This document shows, in pieces, positions 15,578 to 23,289 of a stretch of 54,691 bases of DNA; position 1 is the first letter of the stretch; each line of letters begins with the position of its first letter. Position numbers and translations under genes: made by a program. Under the pieces are notes generated by a model, which saw only the letters and a list, made by a program, of their open reading frames with translations, had not been told where the DNA came from and ran no database searches. This DNA is from Anaerofustis stercorihominis (lineage in GTDB: Bacteria; Bacillota; Clostridia; Eubacteriales; Anaerofustaceae): contig SVCP01000008.1 of assembly GCA_015058295.1 (NCBI GenBank), positions 1 to 54,691 on the forward strand, read 5' to 3'.

Positions 15578-16966
15578 ATGTCCAAACAACTTAGCATGAA
15601 TGAAATTATCAGCATCACGAAAATGCGCGGAATCATTTTCCCCGGTTCCGAAATCTATGAAGGCCTTGCGAACAGCTGGGACTACGGCCCGATAGGCGTA
15701 ATGATGCTCAACAACGTCAAGAGCGCGTGGACCAAAAAATTCATCACAGAATCAAAGTACAACGTAGGTCTTGACTCATCTATTCTTCTTAACCCGCGTG
15801 TATGGGAAGCAAGCGGACATCTTTCAAACTTCAACGATCCGCTTATGGACTGTAAACAGTGTAAATCACGTTACAGAGCAGACAAACTCATCGAAGAAGA
15901 TCTGGAAAAGAAAGGTCTTGATGCAAACGCAGACGGCTGGTCAAACGAAAAGATGGAAAGCTATATCGCTGACAACGGCATCGCTTGCCCGAAATGCGGT
16001 AACAAAGACTTCACATCTATCCGTCAGTTCAACCTTATGTTCAAGACATTCCAGGGTGTAACTGAAGACAGCACAAATACTATCTATCTCAGACCTGAAA
16101 CAGCACAGGGTATCTTTATCAACTTCAAGAACGTTCAGAGAACAACAAGAAAGAAACTCCCGTTCGGTATTGGTCAGATCGGTAAAGCATTCCGTAACGA
16201 AATCACACCGGGTAACTTCATTTTCCGTACAAGAGAATTCGAACAGATGGAACTTGAATTCTTCTGTCACCCGGACGAAGAAATGAAGTGGTTCGATTAC
16301 TGGAGAAGCTACTGCATGGACTTCCTCCTTTCTCTCGGAATCAAGCAGGAAAACCTCCGTTATCGTGATCATGCTCCCGAACAGCTTTCACACTATTCAA
16401 ACGCAACAACAGACATCGAATATGCATTCCCGTTCGGCATCGGCGAACTCTGGGGCATTGCTGACAGAACAGACTATGACCTCAAACAACACGAGCAGTT
16501 CTCGGGAAAAGATATGAGATATATCGATCCGATTACAAACGAAAAATTCCACCCGTACTGCATCGAGCCGTCAGTAGGTGCAAACAGACTTCTCCTTGCT
16601 ATCCTCTGTGACGGATTCGAAAACGAAACACTTGCGGACGGAACAGACAGAAACGTATTCAGAGTACATCCGTACCTCGCTGCGTTCAAAGCCGCTGTAC
16701 TTCCGCTTTCAAAGAAACTCAACGAAAAAGCAGAAGAAATCTACGATATGCTTCTCGGGGAATTCCCGGTTGACTATGATGATGCAGGAAATATCGGAAA
16801 ACGTTACCGCAGACAGGATGAAATCGGTACACCGTTCTGCATTACAGTTGACTTCGATACAGAAGTTGATGGTTGCGTAACTATCCGTGAAAGAGATACT
16901 ATGGAACAGGTAAGAATCCCTGTTGCCGAAGTTGTTCCGTTCATCAGACAGAGAATTAAATTCTAA
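15578..16966 (+). CDS. glyS: Glycyl-tRNA synthetase, single-chain type
   Basis: This 462-residue class II synthetase attaches glycine to tRNA-Gly. It is the alpha2-type enzyme (GlyQS), not the tetrameric two-subunit form. Visible motifs are [15 protein letters not shown] near the N-terminus, RPETAQGIF, the class II motif 2 region [21 protein letters not shown] and motif 3 in [13 protein letters not shown]. Cys residues in CKQC and CPKCGNK mark the zinc insert. The start has a perfect AAGGAGG. Codon usage is strongly biased, as expected for a highly expressed gene. Confidence 0.96.
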   Translation: MSKQLSMNEIISITKMRGIIFPGSEIYEGLANSWDYGPIGVMMLNNVKSAWTKKFITESKYNVGLDSSILLNPRVWEASGHLSNFNDPLMDCKQCKSRYRADKLIEEDLEKKGLDANADGWSNEKMESYIADNGIACPKCGNKDFTSIRQFNLMFKTFQGVTEDSTNTIYLRPETAQGIFINFKNVQRTTRKKLPFGIGQIGKAFRNEITPGNFIFRTREFEQMELEFFCHPDEEMKWFDYWRSYCMDFLLSLGIKQENLRYRDHAPEQLSHYSNATTDIEYAFPFGIGELWGIADRTDYDLKQHEQFSGKDMRYIDPITNEKFHPYCIEPSVGANRLLLAILCDGFENETLADGTDRNVFRVHPYLAAFKAAVLPLSKKLNEKAEEIYDMLLGEFPVDYDDAGNIGKRYRRQDEIGTPFCITVDFDTEVDGCVTIRERDTMEQVRIPVAEVVPFIRQRIKF

Positions 16967-16976
16967 ATTTCGTTTC

Positions 16977-17003
16977 AAGACCGCCACACGGCGGTCTTGT
17001 TTA
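16977..17003 (+). terminator. Terminator after glyS
   Basis: A 9-bp perfect stem (16977-16985 with 16990-16998) with loop ACAC is followed by TGTTT. Confidence 0.85.
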
Positions 17004-17032
17004 AAAAATAAACCGTCAAAGCAATGACGGTT
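17003..17032 (-). terminator. Leftward terminator of the barnase/barstar operon
   Basis: An 8-bp stem (17011-17018 with 17025-17032) is followed on the minus strand by a T-run (17004-17010). A further imperfect hairpin at about 17036-17055 may assist. Confidence 0.75.
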
Positions 17033-17070
17033 TGCGGCACCTGCTTCAGCAAGTGCTTTTTATTTTATTA

Positions 17071-17331
17071 TCACATCGTGAAAGCTATTCTCAGTCTCGG
17101 GTTTTCTTCTTCAGCTTCCCTGAACAGATGTATTATATTCTCAGTATCTTCTGCAGCATATGAAGAATTTACGAGAAGAATCAGTGTATCATCTGTTATT
17201 TCCGTAAGCATATCCCACAGTGCATCGAGATTTTTTCCGTAATATCCCGGAAATTCCATTGCTTGCATAATCTCTTCGTGTGCGGAATTTTTATCTGTGA
17301 ACTTTTTACAGTCTATGATCCTGAGTTTCAT
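17071..17331 (-). CDS. Barstar family ribonuclease inhibitor
   Basis: This 86-residue protein begins KLRIIDCKKF and has the barstar core FPGYYGKNLDALWDMLTEI (residues 28-46), whose Tyr, Asn and Asp residues contact barnase in the known complex. Length matches barstar (about 90). It follows the ribonuclease gene with an ATGA overlap (17328-17331), so inhibitor and enzyme are co-translated. The cytoplasmic inhibitor would protect the cell from any enzyme not exported. Confidence 0.92.
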   Translation of the reverse strand: MKLRIIDCKKFTDKNSAHEEIMQAMEFPGYYGKNLDALWDMLTEITDDTLILLVNSSYAAEDTENIIHLFREAEEENPRLRIAFTM

Positions 17332-17849
17332 TTTTTCACCTCAAACGTTCCTATGTGCCGGAAAGATTCGTAGTGATCATCGGTGTAATATATATTGCCG
17401 TCGGAGGAATAGACTATTCTTTCGGCACCACGGTAGCCGCCGCTGTAGTTCACATCACATTCATAATATTTTATTCCGCTTTTCTTCGGCAGAAGCCCTT
17501 CACGGTTTCCGAAGGTATCTCCGCCTATGACCATTCCGTCGGCAACTTCCCAGAGATTCCCTTTGTCGCTGTCCCATCCCAGGTCGTATGCCTCAGATTT
17601 TTTTATGTAATTACCGGGGAGCTTTCCGTATACGGAAAGATATTCCGCAACATCGTCTTTCGTATAATAATATCCGTCCGCATCTATTATATTGCTGTCG
17701 TTGTCAGAGCGTGTATCTGTTATACCGGTATTATCAGATGGCGGAATTGTGCCTTTGTCCGGTTTGTCTGCCGGTGCCGGCCAGAATAAATAAAGTAATA
17801 CAAGGATAAATGCAACTACAGTCGTCAGTATGCTTCTCTTTTTTTTCAT
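17328..17849 (-). CDS. Barnase-like secreted guanyl-preferring ribonuclease
   Basis: This 173-residue protein has an N-terminal signal or anchor helix (residues 6-22), a Pro/Ser/Asp linker to about 55 and a barnase domain. Catalytic residues are visible: Glu130 in YYECDVNY, Arg140 and Arg144 in YRGAERIVYSSDG, and His159 in DDHYESF, matching barnase Glu73, Arg83, Arg87 and His102. The barnase residue Arg59, which binds guanine and inhibitor, aligns with Ile. The start has AAAAGGAGG upstream. It cleaves RNA after G in the family; export and competitor killing or nutrient scavenging are inference. Confidence 0.92.
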   Translation of the reverse strand: MKKKRSILTTVVAFILVLLYLFWPAPADKPDKGTIPPSDNTGITDTRSDNDSNIIDADGYYYTKDDVAEYLSVYGKLPGNYIKKSEAYDLGWDSDKGNLWEVADGMVIGGDTFGNREGLLPKKSGIKYYECDVNYSGGYRGAERIVYSSDGNIYYTDDHYESFRHIGTFEVKK

Positions 17850-17920
17850 ATAAGGACCCTCCTTTTACATAATTTTAACACGAAAATGCCTTTGTGTAAA
17901 TGAATTTACATTCTGATTCG

Positions 17921-17949
17921 TTGACATGAGCATACTCTTTGTGTATAAT
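17921..17949 (+). promoter_or_regulatory. Consensus promoter of the CNNM/CorC pair
   Basis: Perfect TTGACA (17921-17926), 17-base spacer and perfect TATAAT (17944-17949), 55 bases before the start codon. Confidence 0.88.
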
Positions 17950-18004
17950 ATGTCTTAAATGCGCTTGCGCAAATTTAATAAACATTGGAGATGATAACTT
18001 TTTT

Positions 18005-19285
18005 ATGGACGGAGACAGTTGGATATTAATCCTTATTGCTTTGTTTTTCCTTGCAGGATGCTATTTTGCATCTGCGGAAAGTGCTTATGCAGGTCTTAAC
18101 AAGATCAGAATTAAAAACAGTGCCGAAAACGGCGATAAAAGGGCAAGACGTGCGCAATACATATCGAACCACTTTGACAAGATGCTTACGACGGTTTTGA
18201 TAGGTAATAATATTTCGCATGTTGGTTGTTCTGCCCTTGTTACTTTATATGTCACAAAGAATTTCGGGGCGAATTGGGTATCCCTTTCGACTATTATTAC
18301 CACCGTCGTGGTCTTCATGTTCTGCGAAATGATTCCGAAGAGTTTTGCAAAAAGCAACAGCGAGAAAGTTGCTCTTGCATATTCTTCTTCTTTGCGCTTT
18401 TTGATGAAGATCTTTACTCCGGTGGCGTTTTTGTTTACCGGAATCAGCAATATAGTGTATAAAATGGTAGGCTCGAATTCAGAACCGACTATTACGGAAG
18501 ATGAATTTTATGAGATCATCGACAACATCGAAGATGAAGGCATCTTTGAGCAGGACACACAGGAACTTGTGCAGTCGGCCCTGGAGTTTTCGGATATTGC
18601 GGCGCAGGAAGTTCTTACACCGAGAGTTGACATAATCGGAATTGATGTAAACAGTACCGATGAAGAGATAATGCAGACGATCAACGAGTACAAGTGCTCA
18701 CGTTTCCCGATATATGACGGAACTATAGACAATATCGTAGGTATACTTCATGTAAGAAAGTACCTAAAGCTCGGCCTTCTCGGAACGAAGCCAAAGCTCA
18801 CGGAAGTTATGAGCGAGCCGTATTTTGTACACAAGACCACAATGATAGACGATCTTCTTGAAGAAATGAGCAGAAAGAAGATTCATATGGCAATCATTAC
18901 GGATGAGTTCGGCGGAACAATGGGACTTATCACCATTGAAGACATTCTCGAAGAACTTGTCGGTGAGATCTGGGACGAAAGTGATGAAGTCATCGAAGAA
19001 TTCCAGAAGATCGGTGGCGGAAGGTATCGTATCAGCGGTGAAGTCAGCGTGGGAGATGCTTTCGAGATGATGGGTCTTGAGTTTGAAGATGAGGAATTCA
19101 GACACAGGAATATCTCAGGCTGGGCAATGTCACTTTTCCCGAGAATACCTGACGAAGGTGACAGTGTTGAATATGAAAACAATATAGTGGAAGTTGCGGA
19201 AGTAAATAACAACAGGATTATATCCATCGTATTTTCACCAAAGTACGATGAACCCACGGAAGAAAGCAGCGAGGTGAGTGAATAA
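18005..19285 (+). CDS. CNNM/CorC-family (HlyC-like) membrane protein with CBS pair, copy 1
   Basis: This 426-residue protein has a DUF21 transmembrane domain (FLAGCYFASAESAYAG start, four helices to about residue 150), a tandem CBS pair (about 190-320: VLTPRVDIIGIDVN, and DEFGGTMGLITIEDILEELVGEIWDE) and a C-terminal CorC/HlyC domain. Bacterial CNNM homologues are implicated in Mg2+ or Co2+ export and tolerance. The ATG at 18005 is the first in frame that gives the family N-terminus; GGAG lies 14 bases upstream, longer than usual. It overlaps its paralogue by one base. Confidence 0.88.
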   Translation: MDGDSWILILIALFFLAGCYFASAESAYAGLNKIRIKNSAENGDKRARRAQYISNHFDKMLTTVLIGNNISHVGCSALVTLYVTKNFGANWVSLSTIITTVVVFMFCEMIPKSFAKSNSEKVALAYSSSLRFLMKIFTPVAFLFTGISNIVYKMVGSNSEPTITEDEFYEIIDNIEDEGIFEQDTQELVQSALEFSDIAAQEVLTPRVDIIGIDVNSTDEEIMQTINEYKCSRFPIYDGTIDNIVGILHVRKYLKLGLLGTKPKLTEVMSEPYFVHKTTMIDDLLEEMSRKKIHMAIITDEFGGTMGLITIEDILEELVGEIWDESDEVIEEFQKIGGGRYRISGEVSVGDAFEMMGLEFEDEEFRHRNISGWAMSLFPRIPDEGDSVEYENNIVEVAEVNNNRIISIVFSPKYDEPTEESSEVSE

Positions 19286-20559
19286 TGAACGGATATGCAC
19301 CTTATTTACTGATAGTATTTTTCCTTATCTGCTCCGCGTTCTTCTCAGGTTCCGAAATCGCATATACATCTGTCAACAAAGGACGATTAAAAAAACATGC
19401 GGAAGAAGGAAATAAAAAGGCACAGGTTGCCTGCTATATTGCGGATAACTTTGACAAGGCTCTTTCTACTATCCTTATCGGAAACAACCTTGTAAACATC
19501 GCTTCTTCATCTGTATCGACGATGATTGCGATCGCTCTCGTAGGAGAAGAGCTCGGAACAACCCTTGCAACCATCGTTATGACAATTCTCCTTCTTATTT
19601 TCGGTGAAATAACACCGAAGATTGTTGCGAAAGAAACAAATGAAAAATTCTCTCTCGCTGTAGCAAGGCTTCTCAGACTACTTATGTTGATATTTGCTCC
19701 TGTAGTATGGGTGACGGTATCTGTAGTCAACGTAATTTCAAAAATCTGGACAAAAGATGTAAAAGAAGAAGCTGGAATGACGGAAGATGAGCTTCTCACT
19801 ATTATCGAGACCGTAGAAGATGAAGGTGTAATTGATGAAAACCAGTCAGAGCTTCTGCAGTCTGCCCTTGAATTTTCGGATATTGCGGTGTCGGAGATTG
19901 TTGTGCCCAGAGTTGATATGGTAGCCATAAATGCAGACAGCACAAAAGAGCAGGTCCTTTCAACTGCGATAGATGCACACTTCTCAAGAATGCCTGTCTA
20001 CAGAAAGAGTATCGACAACATCATCGGAGTACTTCCTGTAAACGCACTTCTCAAGCAGCTTACAAACGGCGAAGAGATGAATATAGAATCCGTACTCGTT
20101 GATGTCTGTTTCGTTCATAAGTCAATGAAGCTTCCTGCTGTACTTGATGAGTTAAAAAGAAAGAAAACTCATCTCGCCATTGTAACCGATGAATACGGCG
20201 GGACTATGGGACTTGTAACTATGGAAGACATTCTCGAACAGCTTGTGGGGGATATCTGGGACGAAAGTGATGAGATCATCGCAGAGATCGTTGAAGTATC
20301 CGAAAACACATATGATGTCAGCGGGGATATGAACGTATACGATTTTCTTGATCATCTTGAACTTGATGACAAGGATTTCGAGTCCGAATATACGACTGTC
20401 GGGGGCTGGGCTATTGAGATGCTCGAAGGAAACCCGTCGGAAAATGATTCCTTTGTGTACGAGAACATTACAGTGACAGTTAAACAGATGCAGGATATGC
20501 GTGTTACACAGCTTGAAGTTGTTGTTGTTCCCGTTGAGGATGACGAAGAAGAATTTTAG
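19285..20559 (+). CDS. CNNM/CorC-family membrane protein with CBS pair, copy 2
   Basis: This 424-residue protein is a close paralogue of the preceding gene, with the same order: DUF21 helices (SAFFSGSEIAYTSVNKGRL), CBS pair (VVPRVDMVAINAD, DEYGGTMGLVTMEDILEQLVG) and C-terminal domain. The start overlaps the stop of copy 1 as TAATG. Tandem retention with matching domain layout suggests a heterodimeric ion transporter or two substrates. The acidic C-terminus (EDDEEEF) is distinctive. Confidence 0.9.
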   Translation: MNGYAPYLLIVFFLICSAFFSGSEIAYTSVNKGRLKKHAEEGNKKAQVACYIADNFDKALSTILIGNNLVNIASSSVSTMIAIALVGEELGTTLATIVMTILLLIFGEITPKIVAKETNEKFSLAVARLLRLLMLIFAPVVWVTVSVVNVISKIWTKDVKEEAGMTEDELLTIIETVEDEGVIDENQSELLQSALEFSDIAVSEIVVPRVDMVAINADSTKEQVLSTAIDAHFSRMPVYRKSIDNIIGVLPVNALLKQLTNGEEMNIESVLVDVCFVHKSMKLPAVLDELKRKKTHLAIVTDEYGGTMGLVTMEDILEQLVGDIWDESDEIIAEIVEVSENTYDVSGDMNVYDFLDHLELDDKDFESEYTTVGGWAIEMLEGNPSENDSFVYENITVTVKQMQDMRVTQLEVVVVPVEDDEEEF

Positions 20560-20563
20560 AATT

Positions 20564-20589
20564 AAAAGCGACATTTTTATGTCGCTTTT
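20564..20589. terminator. Terminator after CNNM pair
   Basis: An 11-bp perfect stem (20564-20574 with 20579-20589) with a TTTT loop. The downstream T-run is short, and the ATPase start lies only 22 bases beyond, so read-through is possible. Confidence 0.7.
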
Positions 20590-20610
20590 GGTTTATGCAG
20601 GGGAATATAT

Positions 20611-21348
20611 ATGACATATTACATCGAAAAAGTAGTTCTTGAAGGACAGATCGACATAAACTCATACCTTAATGGCCTTGCGGCGGTGAAATACCTCAAA
20701 GAAAATGAGCTGGATCTTGCGGCAGATGTTGTTTTCTTTGTGGGAGAGAACGGAACAGGAAAATCAACACTCCTGGAAGCAATAGCCGTGTCTCTTGGTT
20801 TCAATCCGGAAGGAGGTACGAGAAATTTCTCCTTTTCAACGAAAGATACTCATTCATCTCTTTCTTCTCTCATCAGAACAGGAAAGAAAAAGAACCCACG
20901 TGATGGATTTTTTCTTCGTGCGGAGAGTTTTTATAACGTTGCGACAAATATTGACCGTATGGATGAAGAGCCGTCATTCGGACCACCGATTGTAGATTCA
21001 TACGGTGGAGTATCGCTTCACGAGCAATCTCACGGGGAGAGTTTTCTTGCTCTCGTTCAGAACCGTTTCGGAGGAAATGGTCTGTATCTTCTTGACGAGC
21101 CTGAAGCGGCACTTTCGCCTATGCGGCAGATAGCTCTTTTAGGAGAAATAAATAATCTCGTAAAAAGGAACTCACAGTTTGTTATTGCAACACACTCTCC
21201 TATACTTATGGCATATCCCGGAGCAAAAATTATTGAGTTCTCCGAAAAGGGACTTCGGGAAGTTTTTTATAAAGATACAGAGCATTATGTTATAACGAAA
21301 AGCTTTCTTGATGATCCGGGAAGATATTTCAGGTATTTATTTGATTGA
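20611..21348 (+). CDS. AAA/ABC-type ATPase
   Basis: This 245-residue protein has Walker A GENGTGKSTLLEAIA (residues 45-59), an ABC-like signature region SHGESFL (about 140), Walker B LYLLDEPEAALS (about 156-167) and the switch His in ATHSP. It has no membrane segments and no paired permease, so it is the COG3910-type predicted ATPase rather than an ABC transporter subunit. The role is unknown. A palindromic three-arm element begins 13 bases after its stop. Confidence 0.82.
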   Translation: MTYYIEKVVLEGQIDINSYLNGLAAVKYLKENELDLAADVVFFVGENGTGKSTLLEAIAVSLGFNPEGGTRNFSFSTKDTHSSLSSLIRTGKKKNPRDGFFLRAESFYNVATNIDRMDEEPSFGPPIVDSYGGVSLHEQSHGESFLALVQNRFGGNGLYLLDEPEAALSPMRQIALLGEINNLVKRNSQFVIATHSPILMAYPGAKIIEFSEKGLREVFYKDTEHYVITKSFLDDPGRYFRYLFD

Positions 21349-21361
21349 ATTTATATGTAAT

Positions 21362-21462
21362 GCGCCGCAGGCGCAACCAAAGCAAAGCATCAGCTTTGCT
21401 TTGGTTGCCGGCCCGGAAGCTTCGCTTCCGGGCCGCTGCCGGAGGCAGCGGGCCTGCGGCGC
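21362..21462. repeat. Three-arm palindromic element, copy A
   Basis: An 11-bp outer stem (21362-21372 with 21452-21462) encloses three hairpins. The first is 16 bp (21373-21388 with 21393-21408, loop ATCA), the second 12 bp (21409-21420 with 21424-21435, loop TTC), and the third 5-6 bp (21436-21440 with 21444-21448, loop GGA). All pairs are Watson-Crick. It is intergenic, between convergent genes, and shares the outer stem core CCGCAGGC with copies B and C. Confidence 0.85.
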
Positions 21463-21487
21463 CCCTACAGAAAATACATGGTTATAT

Positions 21488-22207
21488 TCATATACCTCTT
21501 GAGATTATCATTTCATTGAGTTTGTCGAGAGCATCTTTTACGGAACCTACTTCGTCAATAAGTCCGATATCAACTGCTTTTTTCCCTATAAGGATCGACC
21601 CTATATCATTCACAAGCTCGTCAGAGTTAAGCATATAATGCATAAAATATTCTTCGCTGATCTGTGAGTGATTTACCACGAATTTAACGATCCGTTCCTG
21701 CATTCTCCTGAAATAATCGAAACTCTGCGCTACTCCTATGACAAGACCGTTTGTTCTTATGGGGTGTATAGTCATAGTTGCTGTCGGTGCTATAAACGAA
21801 TAGTCCGTACATACAGCAAGTGGAACACCGATGGAGTGCCCGCCTCCAAGGACGAGAGATACACTCGGCTTCGATATTCCGGAAATAAGTTCGCAGATGG
21901 CAAGCCCAGCTTCCACATCGCCTCCCATGGTGTTCAGGATAAGAAGCACACCTTTTATGTTTTCATCCTGCTGTGCCTGTAAAATAAGCGGGATGAGATG
22001 TTCGTATTTGGTAGCCTTTCTTCCGGGACCAAGCTCCATATGTCCTTCGATTTCTCCGATAATTGATATGGGCATTATGCCGTCTTTATAAAGCTGTGCA
22101 GTTTGTCCGAGCTCAGATATACTGTCCAGATTACCCTGTATGTCAGGCTCCTTCGGTGTATTTTTTTCTTCATCACTTTTTGTCAGATCAGAAAATATCC
22201 TCCACAT
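21488..22207 (-). CDS. ClpP-like peptidase, TepA family
   Basis: This 239-residue protein has the ClpP/crotonase fold of translocation-enhancing protein TepA. Key segments are LNTMGGDVEAGLAI (residues 91-104, oxyanion side), the nucleophile Ser125 in GGGHSIGVPLA and His148 in MTIHPIR. The start at 22207 has GAGAGG 7 bases upstream; an upstream extension to 22267 lacks homology. There is no signal peptide. TepA-type proteins are linked to signal-peptide or membrane-protein turnover. It lies downstream of the non-coding RNA region. Confidence 0.85.
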   Translation of the reverse strand: MWRIFSDLTKSDEEKNTPKEPDIQGNLDSISELGQTAQLYKDGIMPISIIGEIEGHMELGPGRKATKYEHLIPLILQAQQDENIKGVLLILNTMGGDVEAGLAICELISGISKPSVSLVLGGGHSIGVPLAVCTDYSFIAPTATMTIHPIRTNGLVIGVAQSFDYFRRMQERIVKFVVNHSQISEEYFMHYMLNSDELVNDIGSILIGKKAVDIGLIDEVGSVKDALDKLNEMIISRGI

Positions 22208-22278
22208 AAATAAACCTCTCATAAAGTTTTTCTTATTGTTTGGATATATGCTCAAATTATTCCGCAATTTATCATTAA

Positions 22279-22950
22279 ACTAAAAAAACACCTTTCGGTG
22301 CTTTTTAGAATAAGGAGGTTGAAAAGAATGTTCCGTTTAAGAGAGTTCTTTGTACCACACTCCATCCGGCTCATGAAGCATGGCACAAAACATTCTCAAA
22401 AGAAAACCTTCTTTGCCTATGCGGCAAAATAAAAGGAGAAATGTATAATAAACGACTTTCGTCGGTTATTATCGAGGCTCAGAGTTGAGCCTGCCAAAAG
22501 TAAAAACCGTTTAACATTAATGGGAGAGCATAAAGCCCTGCCCGGTTATCAGCACTTGAATGTGCATTGGGAGGATACCGGCTGTGCGGTAGGTTATATA
22601 TTATTATTGGACAGATAATCCATTTTATATACTGTATCAGTATTTGTCGGTTATGAGGTGATTTCGGAAGATGCTGTTTGCTTTTATTATCTTCCGAAAT
22701 ACCCTCGGGAGGTGACCAGTCTCCACGTAACCCCAGGACGTTATTTAATAACATGCCTTATAACAATTAGGATTTATATTAAGCCTTTCGGCCTGATATC
22801 GTTTTGCGAGAGTTTCTCTCGGGGGACTTTCATTTTTGAAAGTCCCCTTCGGGCTGACCGGGCCCGGAACTCTTCAGGGTGTTACTTAATTTTCATGTCT
22901 TAAGTAATAATAGGGAGGATTTATGTTTATATAAAGCACTTATCATGCTG
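22279..22950 (-). ncRNA. Candidate large structured non-coding RNA
   Basis: About 670 bases, leftward, ending in a terminator at 22282-22306. Strong local helices include an 11-bp hairpin (about 22662-22698), an 11-bp stem closing at 22823-22846, CGAGAG/CTCTCG (22807-22820), an 8-bp stem at 22882-22906, AGGCTCA/TGAGCCT (22475-22492) and GUCG/CGAC with UUAUUA extension (22445-22472). The stretch 22352-22386 folds as a 14-bp stem only as minus-strand RNA, because its G-U pairs would be A-C on the other strand. An outer helix joins about 22389-22396 to 22325-22332. The 5' end is uncertain. The size recalls ROOL/OLE-class RNAs, but I cannot match a consensus. Confidence 0.6.
22282..22306 (-). terminator. 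Leftward terminator of the large RNA
   Basis: On the minus strand, CACC-GAAA-GGTG (22289-22300) extended by A-T pairs is followed by seven T residues (22282-22288). Confidence 0.8.
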
Positions 22951-22960
22951 AATATCGTAT

Positions 22961-22992
22961 TAAAAAAGCCCCTGAACTTCCGCTCAGGGGCT
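22961..22992 (-). terminator. Leftward terminator between the two RNAs
   Basis: A 9-bp perfect stem (22967-22975 with 22984-22992) is followed on the minus strand by six T residues (22961-22966). Confidence 0.85.
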
Positions 22993-23013
22993 GGTTATAC
23001 CAATTTTGAGTTT

Positions 23014-23038
23014 AAAAAAAGACGATACCTGTATCATC
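23014..23038 (-). terminator. Terminator of the small RNA
   Basis: On the minus strand, GATGAT and ATCGTC pair with one U-G wobble (23021-23038), followed by seven T residues (23014-23020). The wobble fits only this orientation. Confidence 0.7.
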
Positions 23039-23176
23039 ATCCACTCATATCCAAACTTCCCCCGAAGCGAACGACATCTGATGAGCTAAAGTTTCCGACT
23101 CAGCCGAAGCCTTACGGTAGCGAGAGAGCTGTTGCGGATGTTAACCGCATTCCTTTTACTCATTGTTTGATTGTGC
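23014..23176 (-). ncRNA. Candidate small structured RNA, about 160 nt
   Basis: A perfect TTGACA/TATAAT promoter just upstream predicts a start near 23176. The RNA has a TGCGG/CCGCA hairpin near its 5' end (about 23130-23147), an ACCG...UCGG helix with a UUCG loop (about 23094-23118), and two interleaved pairings (AAACUU with AAGUUU, CUCAU with AUGAG) that could form a pseudoknot at about 23043-23092. It ends at a hairpin followed by seven T residues, with a second terminator 20 bases on. No ORF of note lies inside. I cannot match it to 6S, SRP, tmRNA or a known riboswitch. Confidence 0.6.
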
Positions 23177-23180
23177 TTAT

Positions 23181-23209
23181 ATTATATCAGCGCATGGTAT
23201 ATTTGTCAA
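23181..23209 (-). promoter_or_regulatory. Consensus promoter of the RNA region
   Basis: On the minus strand: perfect TTGACA (23209-23204), 17-base spacer and perfect TATAAT (23186-23181). Confidence 0.9.
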
Positions 23210-23289
23210 TACTTTTTTTCAGAAAATTTAATCCTTTCGTAAGTGAATGATCCCCGCGTGATCTGCGGGGATCGTAAAAATAGCTTTTT

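Larger units (their letters stand above)
22208..23289. other. Protein-free region holding structured RNAs
   Basis: These 1,082 bases between tepA and the TRAP permease gene have no convincing protein gene. They contain a consensus leftward promoter, three leftward terminators and two candidate RNAs, listed separately. A 9-bp hairpin at 23250-23274 lies next to the TRAP stop and may end that operon, but it has no T-run. Confidence 0.7.

Noticed and set aside
22328-22432. 34-codon plus-strand ORF with AAGGAGG upstream
   Set aside because: Its ribosome binding site and coding bases are the complement of helices that pair only as minus-strand RNA, and no plus-strand promoter is evident. The structured-RNA reading explains the bases better.
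22208-23289. tmRNA, RNase P RNA or SRP RNA
   Set aside because: I looked for their hallmark segments (tRNA-like ends with CCA, GAGGAAAGTCC, GGAAGGAAGCAGC-type loops) on both strands and did not find them. A covariance search would be decisive.
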